This document shows positions 19,331 to 29,523 of a DNA stretch of 64,000 bases, piece by piece. The position numbers and the translations under genes were made by a program. Source of the DNA: Serinicoccus marinus DSM 15273 (lineage in GTDB: Bacteria; Actinomycetota; Actinomycetes; Actinomycetales; Dermatophilaceae); NCBI RefSeq assembly GCF_008386315.1, contig NZ_CP043808.1, positions 2,108,001-2,172,000 on the forward strand, read 5' to 3'. How positions within the stretch are numbered: the first letter of the stretch is position 1; every line of letters starts with the position of its first letter. A model generated the notes under the pieces. The model was not told where the DNA came from. It saw nothing but the letters and a program-made list of their open reading frames with translations, and did not search any database.

Positions 19331-20057
19331 GACGCCCCAGGAGCGCGCCCCGGTGCCGGTCAGACGGGTCGAGCGCGACCCGCAGTCCGCGCTGCCGGAC
19401 GAGCACACCTGGCCGCGGACCATCCCGGCCGTCGCCCAGCTGATCGCCGAGGGCCTCGACCTCGGACGGGCCACGGTGCTCGTCGGGCCGAACGGCTCGG
19501 GCAAGTCCACCATCCTGGAGGCGGTGGCGATGACCTACGGCCTCAACGCCGAGGGCGGCTCCACCGGCGCGATGCATCGGACGCGCACGACCGAGTCCGA
19601 CCTCGCGCAGTGGTTGCGCGTCGTGCGGGGCCCGGGGGCCTCCCGGTGGGGCTACTTCGTGCGGGCCGAGACGATGCACGGCCTGTTCAGCTATCTGCAG
19701 GACACGGTGCGGCACGACTTCCACCGGTTCTCGCACGGGGAAGCCTTCGTCGAGCTTCTGGGCTCGCGCCGCTACCAGGGGGACGGCTTCTTCGTCTGGG
19801 ACGAGCCCGAGGCCGGCCTGTCCTTCGAGGCCCAGCTGCACCTGCTGTCCGAGCTCGTGGAGATCGCCGCCCGGCCGGGGGCGCAGGTCCTCATGGCGAC
19901 GCACTCACCGGTCCTGGCCGCCCTGCCCGGGGCCGTGGTGCTCGAGTGCTCCGAGGAGGGGATGCGGGAGACCGCGTGGGACCGGCTCGACATGGTCGAC
20001 CACTACCGGCGGTTCCTGGAGGCGCCGGAGCGCTACCTGCGGCACCTGCGCGCCTGA
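19326..20057 (+). CDS. AAA-family (ABC-type) ATPase
   Basis: A 243-residue single-domain ATPase with Walker [10 protein letters not shown] (54-62), a Walker B block FFVWDEPEAGLS (about 157-168) and the H-loop ATHSPV. This set is typical of stand-alone SMC/OLD-like ATPases that handle DNA or act in abortive-infection-like proteins, but no nuclease or transmembrane domain is attached. Function is unassigned. It is divergent from ftsY and starts inside an octamer dyad with leaderless spacing. Confidence 0.75.
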   Translation: MPTPQERAPVPVRRVERDPQSALPDEHTWPRTIPAVAQLIAEGLDLGRATVLVGPNGSGKSTILEAVAMTYGLNAEGGSTGAMHRTRTTESDLAQWLRVVRGPGASRWGYFVRAETMHGLFSYLQDTVRHDFHRFSHGEAFVELLGSRRYQGDGFFVWDEPEAGLSFEAQLHLLSELVEIAARPGAQVLMATHSPVLAALPGAVVLECSEEGMRETAWDRLDMVDHYRRFLEAPERYLRHLRA

Positions 20058-20064
20058 GAGCTCC

Positions 20065-20355
20065 TCAGCTGGCGGCGGGGTACTCACCCGGCGAGTCGTC
20101 CTGCGCCGACGGGGCGGTGGACGCCGAGCGGCGGCGCTCACGCAGCGCCTGGGTGCGCTGGGCGGCGGAGCGGCCGAGCTGCTCTCCGCGGCTCCGGACC
20201 TGCTCGCCGCGCCGACGCGCCCCGGCGATGAGCTCCTCCCCCTCGGGGGTCCAGAACTCTCCCCGGCCCTCGCGACGCGCCTCGATCATGACGTACCCCA
20301 CGACCCCCGCGCCCAGGGCGACACACAGCAGCATGGCCAGGACTAGTGCAAGCAT
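20065..20355 (-). CDS. Small membrane protein of unknown function
   Basis: 96 residues. One N-terminal transmembrane helix (about 2-24, LALVLAMLLCVALGAGVVGY) is followed by a strongly charged Arg/Glu-rich segment that could be helical. I do not recognise a family. It is convergent with the AAA ATPase (7 bp between them) and lies downstream of the TPR-like gene. Confidence 0.55.
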   Translation of the reverse strand: MLALVLAMLLCVALGAGVVGYVMIEARREGRGEFWTPEGEELIAGARRRGEQVRSRGEQLGRSAAQRTQALRERRRSASTAPSAQDDSPGEYPAAS

Positions 20356-20473
20356 GTGACCAGTGTGCCGCTCGGTGTGCGCCGGAGCCGATCTGACGCC
20401 CGGCGTGTCGCGGGCGTGTCGCCCTCAGGGTGAGCGGAATCACACGACACAGACCGTGCGGCCGGTCGGGGAG

Positions 20474-20980
20474 TCAGCGGGCGAGGTCCCGCTCGATGCG
20501 GCGCAGCGTCTGCCGGGTGGAGGCGATGAGCCCCGCGTCGCCGGCGGCCTCCCGCAGCGCCAGGGCTCGCGACGCGGCCGCGTGCGCCTCCTCCGGTCGA
20601 CCCTCGTCGAGGAGCACCTTGGCCCGGTGCTGGTGGACCAGGGCGGCCCGCGGGTCGTCGCCGGCGAGGATCTCCTCCGCGGCGTCGAGCAGCGCGTGCG
20701 CGGGCGCATACTCGCCCCGCCAGTGGTGCACGTGCGCCAGCCGGACCGCCGCGAGCGCCCAGGGGGAGGACCCAGCGTCCTGCTCGGCCAGGCGCGCCTG
20801 CCCCGCGGCCAGCGCCGCGTCGAGCTCGCCCAGCATCCGCAGCAGCGCGACGGCGTGCGGGTCCTCGGGCGTCTCCTCGACCCACTCGCGGGTCTCCTCC
20901 CCGTCGAGCAGCTCCTCGCGCAGCGTCTCGTCATCGATGACGTAGGCGGGGAACTCGGCGCCGCCGAAGACCACCGTCAT
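20474..20980 (-). CDS. TPR-like helical protein of unknown function
   Basis: 168 residues, mostly alpha-helical. The pattern [20 protein letters not shown] and the following [20 protein letters not shown] repeat with about 34-residue periodicity, as in tetratricopeptide repeats. Its start overlaps the smc stop by 4 nt (ATGA), so it is translationally coupled to smc. A role related to chromosome organisation is possible but not shown. Confidence 0.65.
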   Translation of the reverse strand: MTVVFGGAEFPAYVIDDETLREELLDGEETREWVEETPEDPHAVALLRMLGELDAALAAGQARLAEQDAGSSPWALAAVRLAHVHHWRGEYAPAHALLDAAEEILAGDDPRAALVHQHRAKVLLDEGRPEEAHAAASRALALREAAGDAGLIASTRQTLRRIERDLAR

Positions 20981-23900
20981 GCGGGCGACGGCTCGGGCTC
21001 GGGGGCGGGCGCGCGGCGGCGGGTGGGCTGCTCCACCCCGTCGGCGGCGACGTCCTTGATCCGCTGGCTCACCACCGTGGTCACGCCGTCGCCACGCATG
21101 GAGACGCCGTAGAGCGCGTCGGCGATCTCCATCGTGCGCTTCTGGTGGGTGATGACGATGAGCTGGCTGGAGTCGCGCAGCTCCTCGAAGAGGGTGATGA
21201 GCCGGCCCAGGTTGGTGTCGTCGAGCGCGGCCTCCACCTCGTCCATGATGTAGAACGGGCTGGGCCGGGCCTTGAAGATCGCGACGAGCAGCGCCACCGC
21301 CGTCAGCGACCGTTCCCCGCCGGAGAGCAGCGAGAGGCGCTTGATCTTCTTGCCCGGGGGCCGCGCCTCGACCTCGATGCCGGTGGTGAGCATGTTGTCC
21401 GGGTCGGTGAGCGTGATCCGCCCCTCACCCCCGGGAAGAGGCGCGAGAAGACGCGCTCGAACTGCGCGGCCGTGTCGTGGAAGGCCTCGGTGAAGACCCG
21501 CTCCACCCGCTCGTCCACCGAGCGGACGATCTCCAGCAGGTCCTCCTTGGAGCGCCGCAGGTCCTCCACCTGCTCGGTGAGGAAGGTATGCCGCTCCTCG
21601 AGCGCGGCGAACTCCTCCAGGGCGAGCGGGTTGACCTTGCCGAGCTGGTTCAGGGCACGCTCCGCCTTGCGCAGCCGCTTGTCCTGGGCCTCCCGGACGA
21701 ACGGCTGGGCCTCGGGCAGGTCCGCGTCCGGGTCGTCCGGGGCGGGGTCGTCCGGTCCGGGGATGACAGGGACGGGCAGGTGCGGACCGTACTCGTCCAG
21801 CAACGTCTGCGGGTCCACACCCAGCTCCTCGACGGACCGGGTCTGCAGCGCCTCGATGCGCAGCCGCTGCTCGGCGCGGGCGATCTCGTCGGCGTGCACG
21901 GAGTCGGTGAGGTCACGCAGGTCGTCGGCGAGCTCGCGGGCCTGCTGCCGGGCGGTCGCGAGCGCCTGGTCACGCTCCGCCTGCTCCGCCTGCCCGCGGG
22001 AGCGTTCCTGCGCCGCCCGCTCCACGACCTGCTCGGCCCGCGCCAGGAGGTAGCCCGCCCCCGCACGCACCGCCGCGGCGGTGTCACGCTCCCGGCCCCG
22101 GCGTTCCCGCCGCTGCGCGGCCTGCCGCCGGGCGGCGAGCTCGCCCGCGGCGGCAGACTCCAGGCTGTCGGCCCGGCCGGACAGCGCGGTGACGCGCTCC
22201 TCCTGGGTGCGCAGGGCCAGCCGTGCCTCGGTCTCCAGCGTCCGCGCCCGGGCGGCCGCCTCGGCGAGGCGCTCCCGCTCGGTGGTGTCCGGCTCCTCGG
22301 TCCCCTCCTGGCTGGCGAGCTGCTCGGCGTCGGCCAGCCGCTGCTCCAGCTCGGCGAGCTCGGCGCGGGTCGTGGCCAGGGACTCCTCGGCGGTGCCGAT
22401 GGCGGTGGTGGCCCGCTCGTGCTCGGCCCGTGCCGTGCGCATCGTCTGGCCGAGCTGGGAGAGCTGCTCGGCCACCGCGGTCATCCGCGCGTCGGAGTCG
22501 TGCAACGCGTCCAGCGCCTCGTCGGCGCCGCGCAGCGCCTCCTCCAGGTCCTCCGTGGCCGAGCTCAGCGCGAAGGTCGCCCGCTCGGCGCGCGACGTCG
22601 CCTCCTGGACCCCGCTCTGCGCCTCCTCCAGCGCCGAGGTCAGCTCCAACATGCTGGGGGCGGCCGACGACCCCCCGCGGACCCATCCCGGGCCGTAGAC
22701 GTCCCCGGTACCGGTGACCACCGTGATGCCGGGCAGCGCCCGCACCAGCAGCGCGGCGTCGTCGGCGTCGTCGACCAGGGCCACCTGCTCCAGCAGTCCG
22801 GTGACCGCTCGCCGCAGCGCCTCGTCCCCGTCCTTGGCGCGCACCATGTCGGCGGCCCACACGGCATACCCGGGGAGCTCGGGCCAGCGCTCCCGCTCGG
22901 CACCGTCGTCGGCCTCCCCCGTCACCAGCTCGGGGACCATGAGACCGGCCTGCCCCTGGTCCTGGTCGCGCAGCCAGGCCAGCGCGTCCTGCGCCTGGCC
23001 CAGCCCGTCGGCGACGAGCGCCTCACCGGCCCAGCCCAGCGCGGCCGCGACCGCGGCCTCGCGGCCGGCCTCGACCACGAGGTGGTCGGTCACGGTGCCG
23101 GTCACGCCGGTCACGCCGTCGGCCGACAGCAGCGCGCTCGCGCCGTCGGTGCGCCGCAGGCTCAGCGACAGCGCCTCCACCCGGGCCCCCCACTGCGCCT
23201 GCTCCGCCTGCGCCGCGCGCAGCTCCTCGGTCAGCCGCTCGACCTCCTCGCCCGCCTCGGCCCGGCGCTGCTCCGCGGCCTCGTAGTGCTCGTCGAGCCC
23301 TTCCTCGCCCTGCTCGACGTCGAGGACCGTGCCCTCGAGAGCAGCGTAGTCCTGCTCGGCCTTCTCCGCCCGCTGCACGACGGCCGCGGCCACCTGCTGC
23401 AGCCGGGTGACCTCGCCCTCGCCGGCCTCGAGCCGGGAGCGTCGGGCGGCCACCTGCCCGGACAGCCGAGCCAGCCCCTCGCGACGGTCCGCCGCGGCCC
23501 TCGCCAACCGCTGGAGCCGCGCCTGCTCCTGGGCGTGCGCGTCCTCGGCCTGCGCCCGCGCCCCCTCCGCGTCGGCCAGCGCGGCCGCGAGCTCGGCCAC
23601 CCGGGCCTGCAGCGCGGCCTCCTCCTCCCGGACCCGCGCCGCCTGTGCACGCAGCTCCTCGGGGTCGCGGCCACGGTGGGAGCGACCGCTCTCCTCCGCG
23701 GCCAGCTCCTCGGCCTCCGCGCCGAGCAGGCGCACCCGCTCGGCGGCGAGGTCACCCAGGGCCCGGGCCCGCTCCACCAGGGAGGACAGGGCATACCACC
23801 GGTCCTGCACCGCGGTGATCGCCGGCGCCGCCGCGGCCCGCTCCTGCTCCAGCTCGGCGACCCTGGTCTCGGCGGACCGCGCCGCCTCCTGCACCCGGGT

Positions 23901-24665
23901 GCGTCGCTCGATGAGGGCCCGCTCGTCGGCGAGCTCGGCCTCCAGCGCGCTCGTGAGCTGGACGAGGTCGTCGGCGAGGATGCGCAGCCGGGCGTCGCGC
24001 ACCTCCGCCTGGATCGTCGCGGCCCGCCGGGCGGTCTCCGCCTGCCGGCCGAGCGGCCCGAGCTGGCGGCGGATCTCGGTGGTCAGGTCGGTGAGGCGGG
24101 TGAGGTTGCCTTCCATCGTCTCGAGCTTGCGCAGCGCCCGCTCCTTGCGCTTGCGGTGCTTGAGGACGCCGGCCGCCTCCTCGATGAAGCCGCGCCGCTC
24201 CTCGGGGGTGGCGCGCAGCACCTGGTCCAGCTGCCCCTGGCCGACGATGACGTGCATCTCGCGCCCGATGCCGGAGTCGGAGAGCAGCTCCTGCACGTCG
24301 AGCAGGCGGCAGGAGGTGCCGTTGATGGCGTACTCCGACCCGCCGGTGCGGAACATCGTGCGGGTGATCGTCACCTCGCTGTAGTCGATCGGCAGCGCGC
24401 CGTCGGTGTTGTCGATGGTGAGCGAGACCTCGGCGCGACCCAGCGGCTGGCGGCCGGAGGTGCCGGCGAAGATGACGTCCTCCATCTTGCCGCCGCGCAG
24501 GCTCTTGGCCCCCTGCTCCCCCATCACCCAGGCGAGCGCGTCGACGACGTTGGACTTGCCCGAGCCGTTGGGTCCGACGATGCAGGTGATGCCCGGCTCG
24601 AGCCGCATGCTCGTCGCCGAGGCGAACGACTTGAAGCCCTTGAGGGTCAGGCTCTTCACATACAT
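20977..24665 (-). CDS. smc: Chromosome segregation protein SMC (one-base frameshift as read)
   Basis: Structural maintenance of chromosomes ATPase. The N-terminal head has [10 protein letters not shown] and GPNGSGKSN, followed by the long coiled-coil arms and the hinge, and the C-terminal head has [10 protein letters not shown] and the Walker [10 protein letters not shown]. The frame breaks at the CCCCC run 21428-21432: upstream sequence reads VFSRLFPG, and one extra base lets it continue as [12 protein letters not shown] into the C-terminal piece. As read, the pieces are 21303-24665 and 20977-21393. SMC is close to essential, so a base lost in assembly is much likelier than a true mutation. 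Restored length is about 1,229 residues. Confidence 0.9.
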
Positions 24666-24774
24666 GTGGCTGGGTCTTCCGCACTGGTCGCCGGGTCGGT
24701 GGTCCGGTCAACATACCTGCCGGGTATGCCGCGACCCGGCCGCCACACCCGGCTCCTCGAGCTCGTCGGCGGGG

Positions 24775-25056
24775 TCAGCGCTCCAGGAACCCCGTCAGCC
24801 CCTCCCGCACCTGGTGCCACTGCACCACCACGCCGTCGACCCTCCCGGGGCGGCTGCGGGTGGAAGGGTCCTCGCGCAGCAGCCCCGCGAGCGCCTCCAC
24901 CGCGACCCGCTCGCCCTGGGCGTTCACCTCGACCCGGCCGTCGGGCAGGTTGCGGGCATGCCCCACGAGGCCGAGCTCGAGCGCCCGCGCCCGCGTCCAC
25001 CAGCGGAAGCCGACGCCCTGGACCCGGCCGCGGACGAAGATCAGCGCGCGCTCCAT
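24775..25056 (-). CDS. acyP: Acylphosphatase
   Basis: A 93-residue enzyme that hydrolyses acyl phosphates. The signature GRVQGVGFRWWT is at about residues 10-21, including the phosphate-binding loop and catalytic Arg. The second signature is degenerate (GHARNLPDGRVEVNAQG) but holds the catalytic Asn. It lies upstream of smc on the same strand, as in many actinobacteria, and is divergent from an oxidoreductase gene with only 23 bp between the starts. Confidence 0.93.
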   Translation of the reverse strand: MERALIFVRGRVQGVGFRWWTRARALELGLVGHARNLPDGRVEVNAQGERVAVEALAGLLREDPSTRSRPGRVDGVVVQWHQVREGLTGFLER

Positions 25057-25067
25057 GCCACCGAGAC

Positions 25068-25079
25068 TACGGTGGACCC
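25068..25079 (+). promoter_or_regulatory. Leaderless promoter of the oxidoreductase gene
   Basis: TACGGT at 25068-25073 followed by GGACCC and ATG at 25080. The same GGACCC-ATG arrangement occurs at 40818-40832. Confidence 0.5.
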
Positions 25080-26135
25080 ATGACCGACCCGTCGACCGCG
25101 ACCCCGCCGGCCTACACCCCGATCGCCGACCGGCCCGTGCGATGGGGGCTGCTGGCCGCCGGAGGGATCGCCCGGGCCCTGGCGCAGGCGATCGCCGCGG
25201 TCGAGGGGGGCGAGGTGGTCGCCGTGGCGGCGCGCGACGGCGATCGCGCCCGGTCCTTCGCCGAGGAGTTCGGCATCCCTCGCGCCTACGGCAGCTATGC
25301 CGAGCTGGTCGACGACGCCGAGGTCGACGCCGTCTACATCTCCTCGACCCACCCCTTCCACCGCGAGCAGGCGCTGGCCTGCGTCCGGGCCGGCAAGCAC
25401 GTGCTCGTCGAGAAACCGACGACGCTGACCGTCCACGACACCGAGGAGGTGCTCGAGGCCGCCCGCGCGGCCGGGGTCCTCGCGGTGGAGGCCATGTGGA
25501 CCCGGTGCCAGCCGATCGTCCTGGACGCGCTCGCCCGCGTCCGTCGCGGGGACATCGGCACGGTCCGCAGCGTCCACGCCGCCCTCCCGGTGCCCTTCGA
25601 CTACGACGAGTCGCACCGCCTCTTCGACCTCGCGAACGGCGGCGGGGCGCTGCTCGACCTCGGGATCTACCCGGTCACCCTCGCCCACCTCTTCGCCGGT
25701 CACCCCACCCACCTGCACGTCCTCGGCTCCCGGGTCGCCACCGGCGCCGACGCGCTGGTGGCCCTGCAGTGGATGACCACCGAGGGCGCCGTGGTCCAGG
25801 TCCTCACCGACTCGCTCTCGCACGGCAGCACCGAGACTCTCGTGCGCGGCTCGGAGGGGTCGCTGCAGCTGCACGGGCCGATCAACAACCCGACCTCCTT
25901 CACGGTCCGCCGGGGCGAGGAGGAGCAGCTGGTCGACGGTGGTGACCGACGCGGCTACGAGCACGAGGTCGAGGAGTTCCACCGCTGCCTGGAGCTCGGC
26001 CTGCCGGAGTCCCCGCTGATCCCGCACGCGGATACGGTGGCGATCATGACCATCCTGGAGAGCGCCCGTCGCGAGCTCGGCGTCCGCTACCCCCAGGAGG
26101 ACGAGCCGCTGCACACCGCCGACGTGGTGCCGTGA
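25080..26135 (+). CDS. Gfo/Idh/MocA-family NAD(P)-dependent oxidoreductase
   Basis: A 351-residue dehydrogenase. The Rossmann nucleotide-binding start is WGLLAAGGIARALAQAI (about 22-38), and the catalytic lysine block is HVLVEKPTT (about 112-120). The C-terminal domain has GGGALLDLGIYPV, typical of the GFO_IDH_MocA C-terminal sheet. Substrates of the family are sugars, inositol or related polyols; this one cannot be specified. The following small membrane gene starts at the stop codon (TGATG). Confidence 0.88.
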   Translation: MTDPSTATPPAYTPIADRPVRWGLLAAGGIARALAQAIAAVEGGEVVAVAARDGDRARSFAEEFGIPRAYGSYAELVDDAEVDAVYISSTHPFHREQALACVRAGKHVLVEKPTTLTVHDTEEVLEAARAAGVLAVEAMWTRCQPIVLDALARVRRGDIGTVRSVHAALPVPFDYDESHRLFDLANGGGALLDLGIYPVTLAHLFAGHPTHLHVLGSRVATGADALVALQWMTTEGAVVQVLTDSLSHGSTETLVRGSEGSLQLHGPINNPTSFTVRRGEEEQLVDGGDRRGYEHEVEEFHRCLELGLPESPLIPHADTVAIMTILESARRELGVRYPQEDEPLHTADVVP

Positions 26136-26416
26136 TGGTCGAGCTGCTCCTCTTCCTGGTCCTGGCCGTCGGGCTCCTGGCCCTCCTGGGGCGCACCGCG
26201 ACGCCGCCGTCCGAGCGGCTGCCGCTGCGCCGGTGGACCCCGGTCCACGTCGCCGACCTCGTGGCTCGGGCGTTCCGCCTCTTCCGCGACGCCGGCGCGG
26301 AGCGGGCCCGGCGCCAGGACGTCGCCCGCGAGTCGGTCGAGGGACGTCAGCCGCAGAAGCCGCGGCGCGGCCAGCTGCCGCCTCCCCCGCCCAACCCCGA
26401 GGACGAGCGGCGCTGA
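26135..26416 (+). CDS. Small membrane protein of unknown function
   Basis: About 93 residues. One N-terminal hydrophobic helix (VELLLFLVLAVGLLALLG) is followed by a basic, then Pro-rich tail (PPPPPNPEDERR). The ATG overlaps the stop of the oxidoreductase gene by one base, so translation is probably coupled. A GTG at 26132 is an alternative start. It is convergent with mutM with 4 bp between stops. No family is recognised. Confidence 0.55.
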   Translation: MVELLLFLVLAVGLLALLGRTATPPSERLPLRRWTPVHVADLVARAFRLFRDAGAERARRQDVARESVEGRQPQKPRRGQLPPPPPNPEDERR

Positions 26417-26420
26417 CCGT

Positions 26421-27332
26421 TCACACCCGAGGGACCCGCGGCGCCGGCTGGCAGCGGGGGCAGAAGTGCGAGCTGCGGTTCGTGAACTCCTCGCGCCGGA
26501 TCGCGGTCCCGCAGCGTCGACACGGGCGGCCGGTCTGCCCGTAGGCCTCCAGCGACCGGTCGAAGTAGCCGCTGGCCCCGTTGACGTTGACGTAGAGCGC
26601 GTCGAAGCTGGTGCCGCCCTGTCCCAGCGCGTCGCGCATGACGTCGGCGGCGTGGTCGAGCACCCGCCCGAGCGCGGGCTTCGTCTGGCTGGAGGCGAGC
26701 CGTCGCCCGTGCACCTGCGCCCGCCACAACGCCTCGTCGGCGTAGATGTTGCCGATACCGCTGACCACCCCCTGGTCCAGCAGGACCCGCTTGAGGGCGA
26801 CGTCCTTGCCCTTCATCCGGCGCACCACCGCTGCCCGGTCGAAGGCCGGCTCGAGCGGGTCCGGGGCGATGTGCAGCACCGGCTCGGGTATGCCGTGGGG
26901 GTGCCCGCCGGGGTGACCCGGCGCGCTTGCCCCCGGCTCGTCGCGCAGCGGGGTGAGGGCGAGCCCGCCGAAGGTGCGCTGGTCGACGAAGCGCAGCTGG
27001 GGGCCGTCGTCGTCGAGGTCCAGGGTGGCGTGCAGGTGCTTCTCCCGTGGCGCCTGCGCGTCCTGCACGAGGAGCTGGCCGCTCATCCCGAGGTGCACGA
27101 CCAGCGCCTGGGGGTCGTCGGCCGGAGGCTGGAGCACGAGCCAGAGGTACTTCCCCCTCCGGTCCGCGGCGAGCACCCGCGCACCGGCCACGCGCGCGGC
27201 CAGGTCCACTGGTCCGGCCGCGTGACGTCGGGCGACCCGCGCGCCGGTCAACCGGGCCTCGCGGATGCGTCGCCCGACGACGTGCGTCTCGAGGCCACGA
27301 CGGACGACCTCGACCTCCGGGAGCTCGGGCAC
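26421..27332 (-). CDS. mutM: Formamidopyrimidine-DNA glycosylase MutM
   Basis: Base-excision repair enzyme that removes 8-oxoguanine and formamidopyrimidines and nicks the strand. It begins with the catalytic PELPEVE, has the conserved Lys block HLGMSGQL, the helix-two-turn-helix [18 protein letters not shown], and a C-terminal zinc finger (CRRC...CPRC). The 303-residue length includes a Gly/His/Pro-rich insertion around residue 140. It lies directly downstream of rnc on the same strand. Confidence 0.95.
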   Translation of the reverse strand: MPELPEVEVVRRGLETHVVGRRIREARLTGARVARRHAAGPVDLAARVAGARVLAADRRGKYLWLVLQPPADDPQALVVHLGMSGQLLVQDAQAPREKHLHATLDLDDDGPQLRFVDQRTFGGLALTPLRDEPGASAPGHPGGHPHGIPEPVLHIAPDPLEPAFDRAAVVRRMKGKDVALKRVLLDQGVVSGIGNIYADEALWRAQVHGRRLASSQTKPALGRVLDHAADVMRDALGQGGTSFDALYVNVNGASGYFDRSLEAYGQTGRPCRRCGTAIRREEFTNRSSHFCPRCQPAPRVPRV

Positions 27333-27335
27333 GCC

Positions 27336-28094
27336 TCAGCCGCTGCCGGGGCCGTCGCCGGTGAGGTCCTCGACCGTCGGTTCGGTCGCGACCACCTGGG
27401 CGGCGCGCTCGGTGAGCAGCCGCCAGCCCTGCTCGGCGGCCTGCTGCTCGGCCAGCTTCTTGGAGCGACCCACCCCGGTCCCGACCACCTCGTCGGCGAC
27501 GACCGCCCGGGCGGTGAAGGTCTTGTCGTGGTCCGGCCCCTCGGCGTCGACGAGGTACTGCGGGGGGCCCAGGTCGCCCGCCGAGGCGACCTCCTGCAGG
27601 CTGGTCTTCCAGTCCAGCCCGGCGCCGAGCCCCGCGCTGCGGCGCATCAGCGGGTCCAGCAGGTGGTGGACGAAGGTGGCGGCAGCGGGCAGCCCGGCGG
27701 AGAGGTAGACGCAGCCGATGACCGCCTCGGTGGTGTCCGCGAGGATCGAGTCCTTGTCCCGCCCTCCGGTGGCCTGCTCCCCCTTGCCGAGCAGCACGAA
27801 GCCGCCGAGGTCCACGACCCGGGCGACCTCGGCCAGCGCGCGCGAGTTGACCACGGCCGCGCGGAGCTTGGCCAGCTGCCCCTCGGTCAGGTCGGGGTGG
27901 GTGCGGTAGAGCGTGTCGGTGACCACCACCCCCAGCACGGAGTCACCGAGGAACTCGAGCCGCTCGTTGTGCGGCTGCCCGTCGTTCTCGTAGGAGTAGG
28001 ACCGGTGAGTCAGGGCACGCAGCAGCAGCGCCTCGTCACAGGACTCGCCGACCACCTCGGTGAGGTAGTCGGCCAGCTCGGAGACGGGACGCAC
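27336..28094 (-). CDS. rnc: Ribonuclease III
   Basis: Double-strand-specific endoribonuclease that processes rRNA precursors. The signature [13 protein letters not shown] is present near residue 43, the second acidic cluster is [12 protein letters not shown] near residue 120, and the C-terminal dsRNA-binding domain ends with [16 protein letters not shown]. The 252-residue length is normal, with a short acidic tail. It belongs to the rpmF-rnc-mutM cluster common in actinobacteria. Confidence 0.96.
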   Translation of the reverse strand: MRPVSELADYLTEVVGESCDEALLLRALTHRSYSYENDGQPHNERLEFLGDSVLGVVVTDTLYRTHPDLTEGQLAKLRAAVVNSRALAEVARVVDLGGFVLLGKGEQATGGRDKDSILADTTEAVIGCVYLSAGLPAAATFVHHLLDPLMRRSAGLGAGLDWKTSLQEVASAGDLGPPQYLVDAEGPDHDKTFTARAVVADEVVGTGVGRSKKLAEQQAAEQGWRLLTERAAQVVATEPTVEDLTGDGPGSG

Positions 28095-28109
28095 GACGGT
28101 GCCCCGGGG

Positions 28110-28304
28110 TCAGCCCTGGTGCTCGGTGCGCTCGGCGGCCGCGTAGTGGCGGCCACCGTAGGTGCCGCAGGTGGGGCACGCCTGGTGCGGGGTCGCCACA
28201 GCCTGGCACTGCGGGCAGGTCGACAGCGCGATCGGCGCGGCCTTCCACTGCGAGCGGCGGTGCCGGGTGTTGGAACGGGACATCTTCCGCTTGGGAACGG
28301 CCAC
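28110..28304 (-). CDS. rpmF: 50S ribosomal protein bL32
   Basis: 64 residues. The N terminus AVPKRKMSRSNTRHRRSQW is diagnostic, and the zinc ribbon is retained (CPQC and CPTC). This is the zinc-binding (C+) form of L32. It lies 1 bp downstream of the DUF177 gene and upstream of rnc, the classic order. Confidence 0.97.
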   Translation of the reverse strand: MAVPKRKMSRSNTRHRRSQWKAAPIALSTCPQCQAVATPHQACPTCGTYGGRHYAAAERTEHQG

Positions 28305-28305
28305 G

Positions 28306-28902
28306 TCAGGTCCTCTTCTCGTCGTCGTCTGCCGGCGTGGCCATCGCGGCCAGCGCCGACCACCGGGGGTCGATCACGTCGTGCTCGTGCTCCGGGTCGT
28401 CCGCCAGGCGCGCCCCGCACTCGGAGCACAGGCCCGGACAGTCCTCCCGGCACACCGGTTGGAAGGGCAGCTCGGTCACGACGGCGTCCCGGACGACCTC
28501 TTCGAGGTCCATCAGGTCACCGTCGAGCATGCGCTGCTCGTCCTCGTCGCTCGCGTCCTGGTCGCCCGAGCGGCTCCCCACCTCCTGGTGGTGCGCCGCG
28601 CGGTCGGGGTAGGCGTAGAGCTCCTGGAAGGTCACCTCGACGTCGTCGACGATCTCGTCCAGGCAGCGCACGCACTCCCCTCTCGCCGTGGCCTGTGCCG
28701 TCCCCGTCACCAGGATGCCCTCGACGACCGACTCCATCCGCAGCTCCAGCCGGACCGGGTGGCCCGCCGGGATCGCAATGACATCGGTGCCCAGGGGCTC
28801 CGTCGTGGTGACCTCGCGCGAGAGCTCGCGCATGGTCCCGGGCCGGCGGACCAGCTCCCGGGTGTCGAACACCCAGTCGCGCTCCGTCTGCTGGGCAGCC
28901 AT
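28306..28902 (-). CDS. DUF177 (YceD-like) rRNA-accumulation protein
   Basis: A 198-residue member of the YceD/DUF177 family, found beside rpmF across bacteria and linked to 23S rRNA accumulation. Visible landmarks are CVRCLDEI (about 95-102), ELPFQPVCREDCPGLCSECG (about 152-171) and an acidic tail; the cysteines could bind metal. ATG at 28902 was chosen because GAGGGA lies 8 nt upstream; an earlier start at 29019 would add a non-conserved stretch. It is co-oriented with rpmF, rnc and mutM. Confidence 0.9.
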   Translation of the reverse strand: MAAQQTERDWVFDTRELVRRPGTMRELSREVTTTEPLGTDVIAIPAGHPVRLELRMESVVEGILVTGTAQATARGECVRCLDEIVDDVEVTFQELYAYPDRAAHHQEVGSRSGDQDASDEDEQRMLDGDLMDLEEVVRDAVVTELPFQPVCREDCPGLCSECGARLADDPEHEHDVIDPRWSALAAMATPADDDEKRT

Positions 28903-29015
28903 GCCGAATTCCCTCACGTGTGGTCTGACCTGCTGAACGGGTTCGGCCCTCGTGCACGGCGAGCACGGGAGGGACACAAACCGACGCACCAGCCTACCGG
29001 GCCGGTGCGGCGCGC

Positions 29016-29498
29016 TCAAATCTGACGCAGCGCCTCCAGCACCGGCGCGGGCACCAGCGCGGAGACGTCGCCCCCGAGCCGGTGGACCTCCTTGACCAGC
29101 GAGCTGGAGACGTGCTCCAGCGCCGGGTCACCGGGCAGGAAGACCGTCTCGACACCGGTGAGGTGACGGTTCATCAGGGCCATCGGCAGCTCGTAGGCGA
29201 AGTCGGTGCCGCCGCGCAGCCCCTTGACCACCGCCTCGGCCCCGACCTCCTGGCACACGTCGACCAGCAGCCGCTCGGCATACGCCTCGACGCGGACGCG
29301 ACCCGCGACCTCGCTCGGCAGCGAGGCGCCGACGAGCTCCAGCCGGGTCGGCACGGGGAAGCTGCCCTGCTTGGCAGGGTTGTGCAGGACGGCGACCACG
29401 ACCTCGTCGTAGAGCGCGGCGGCCCGGGTCACGATGTCGACGTGCCCCAGCGTCACCGGGTCGAAGGATCCGGGGCAGACGCAACGGCGGGTCGACAT
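29016..29498 (-). CDS. coaD: Phosphopantetheine adenylyltransferase CoaD
   Basis: Penultimate step of coenzyme A synthesis (4'-phosphopantetheine plus ATP to dephospho-CoA). The 160-residue protein has the nucleotidyltransferase motif GSFDPVTLGH (about 10-19), KGLRGGTDFAYELPMALMN in the middle, and VSSSLVKE replacing the usual ISST block. ATG at 29498 gives the normal length. Between coaD and the DUF177 gene are 113 bp. Confidence 0.96.
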   Translation of the reverse strand: MSTRRCVCPGSFDPVTLGHVDIVTRAAALYDEVVVAVLHNPAKQGSFPVPTRLELVGASLPSEVAGRVRVEAYAERLLVDVCQEVGAEAVVKGLRGGTDFAYELPMALMNRHLTGVETVFLPGDPALEHVSSSLVKEVHRLGGDVSALVPAPVLEALRQI

Positions 29499-29523
29499 GG
29501 CCAGGGAGCCTACCGGGCCGCGA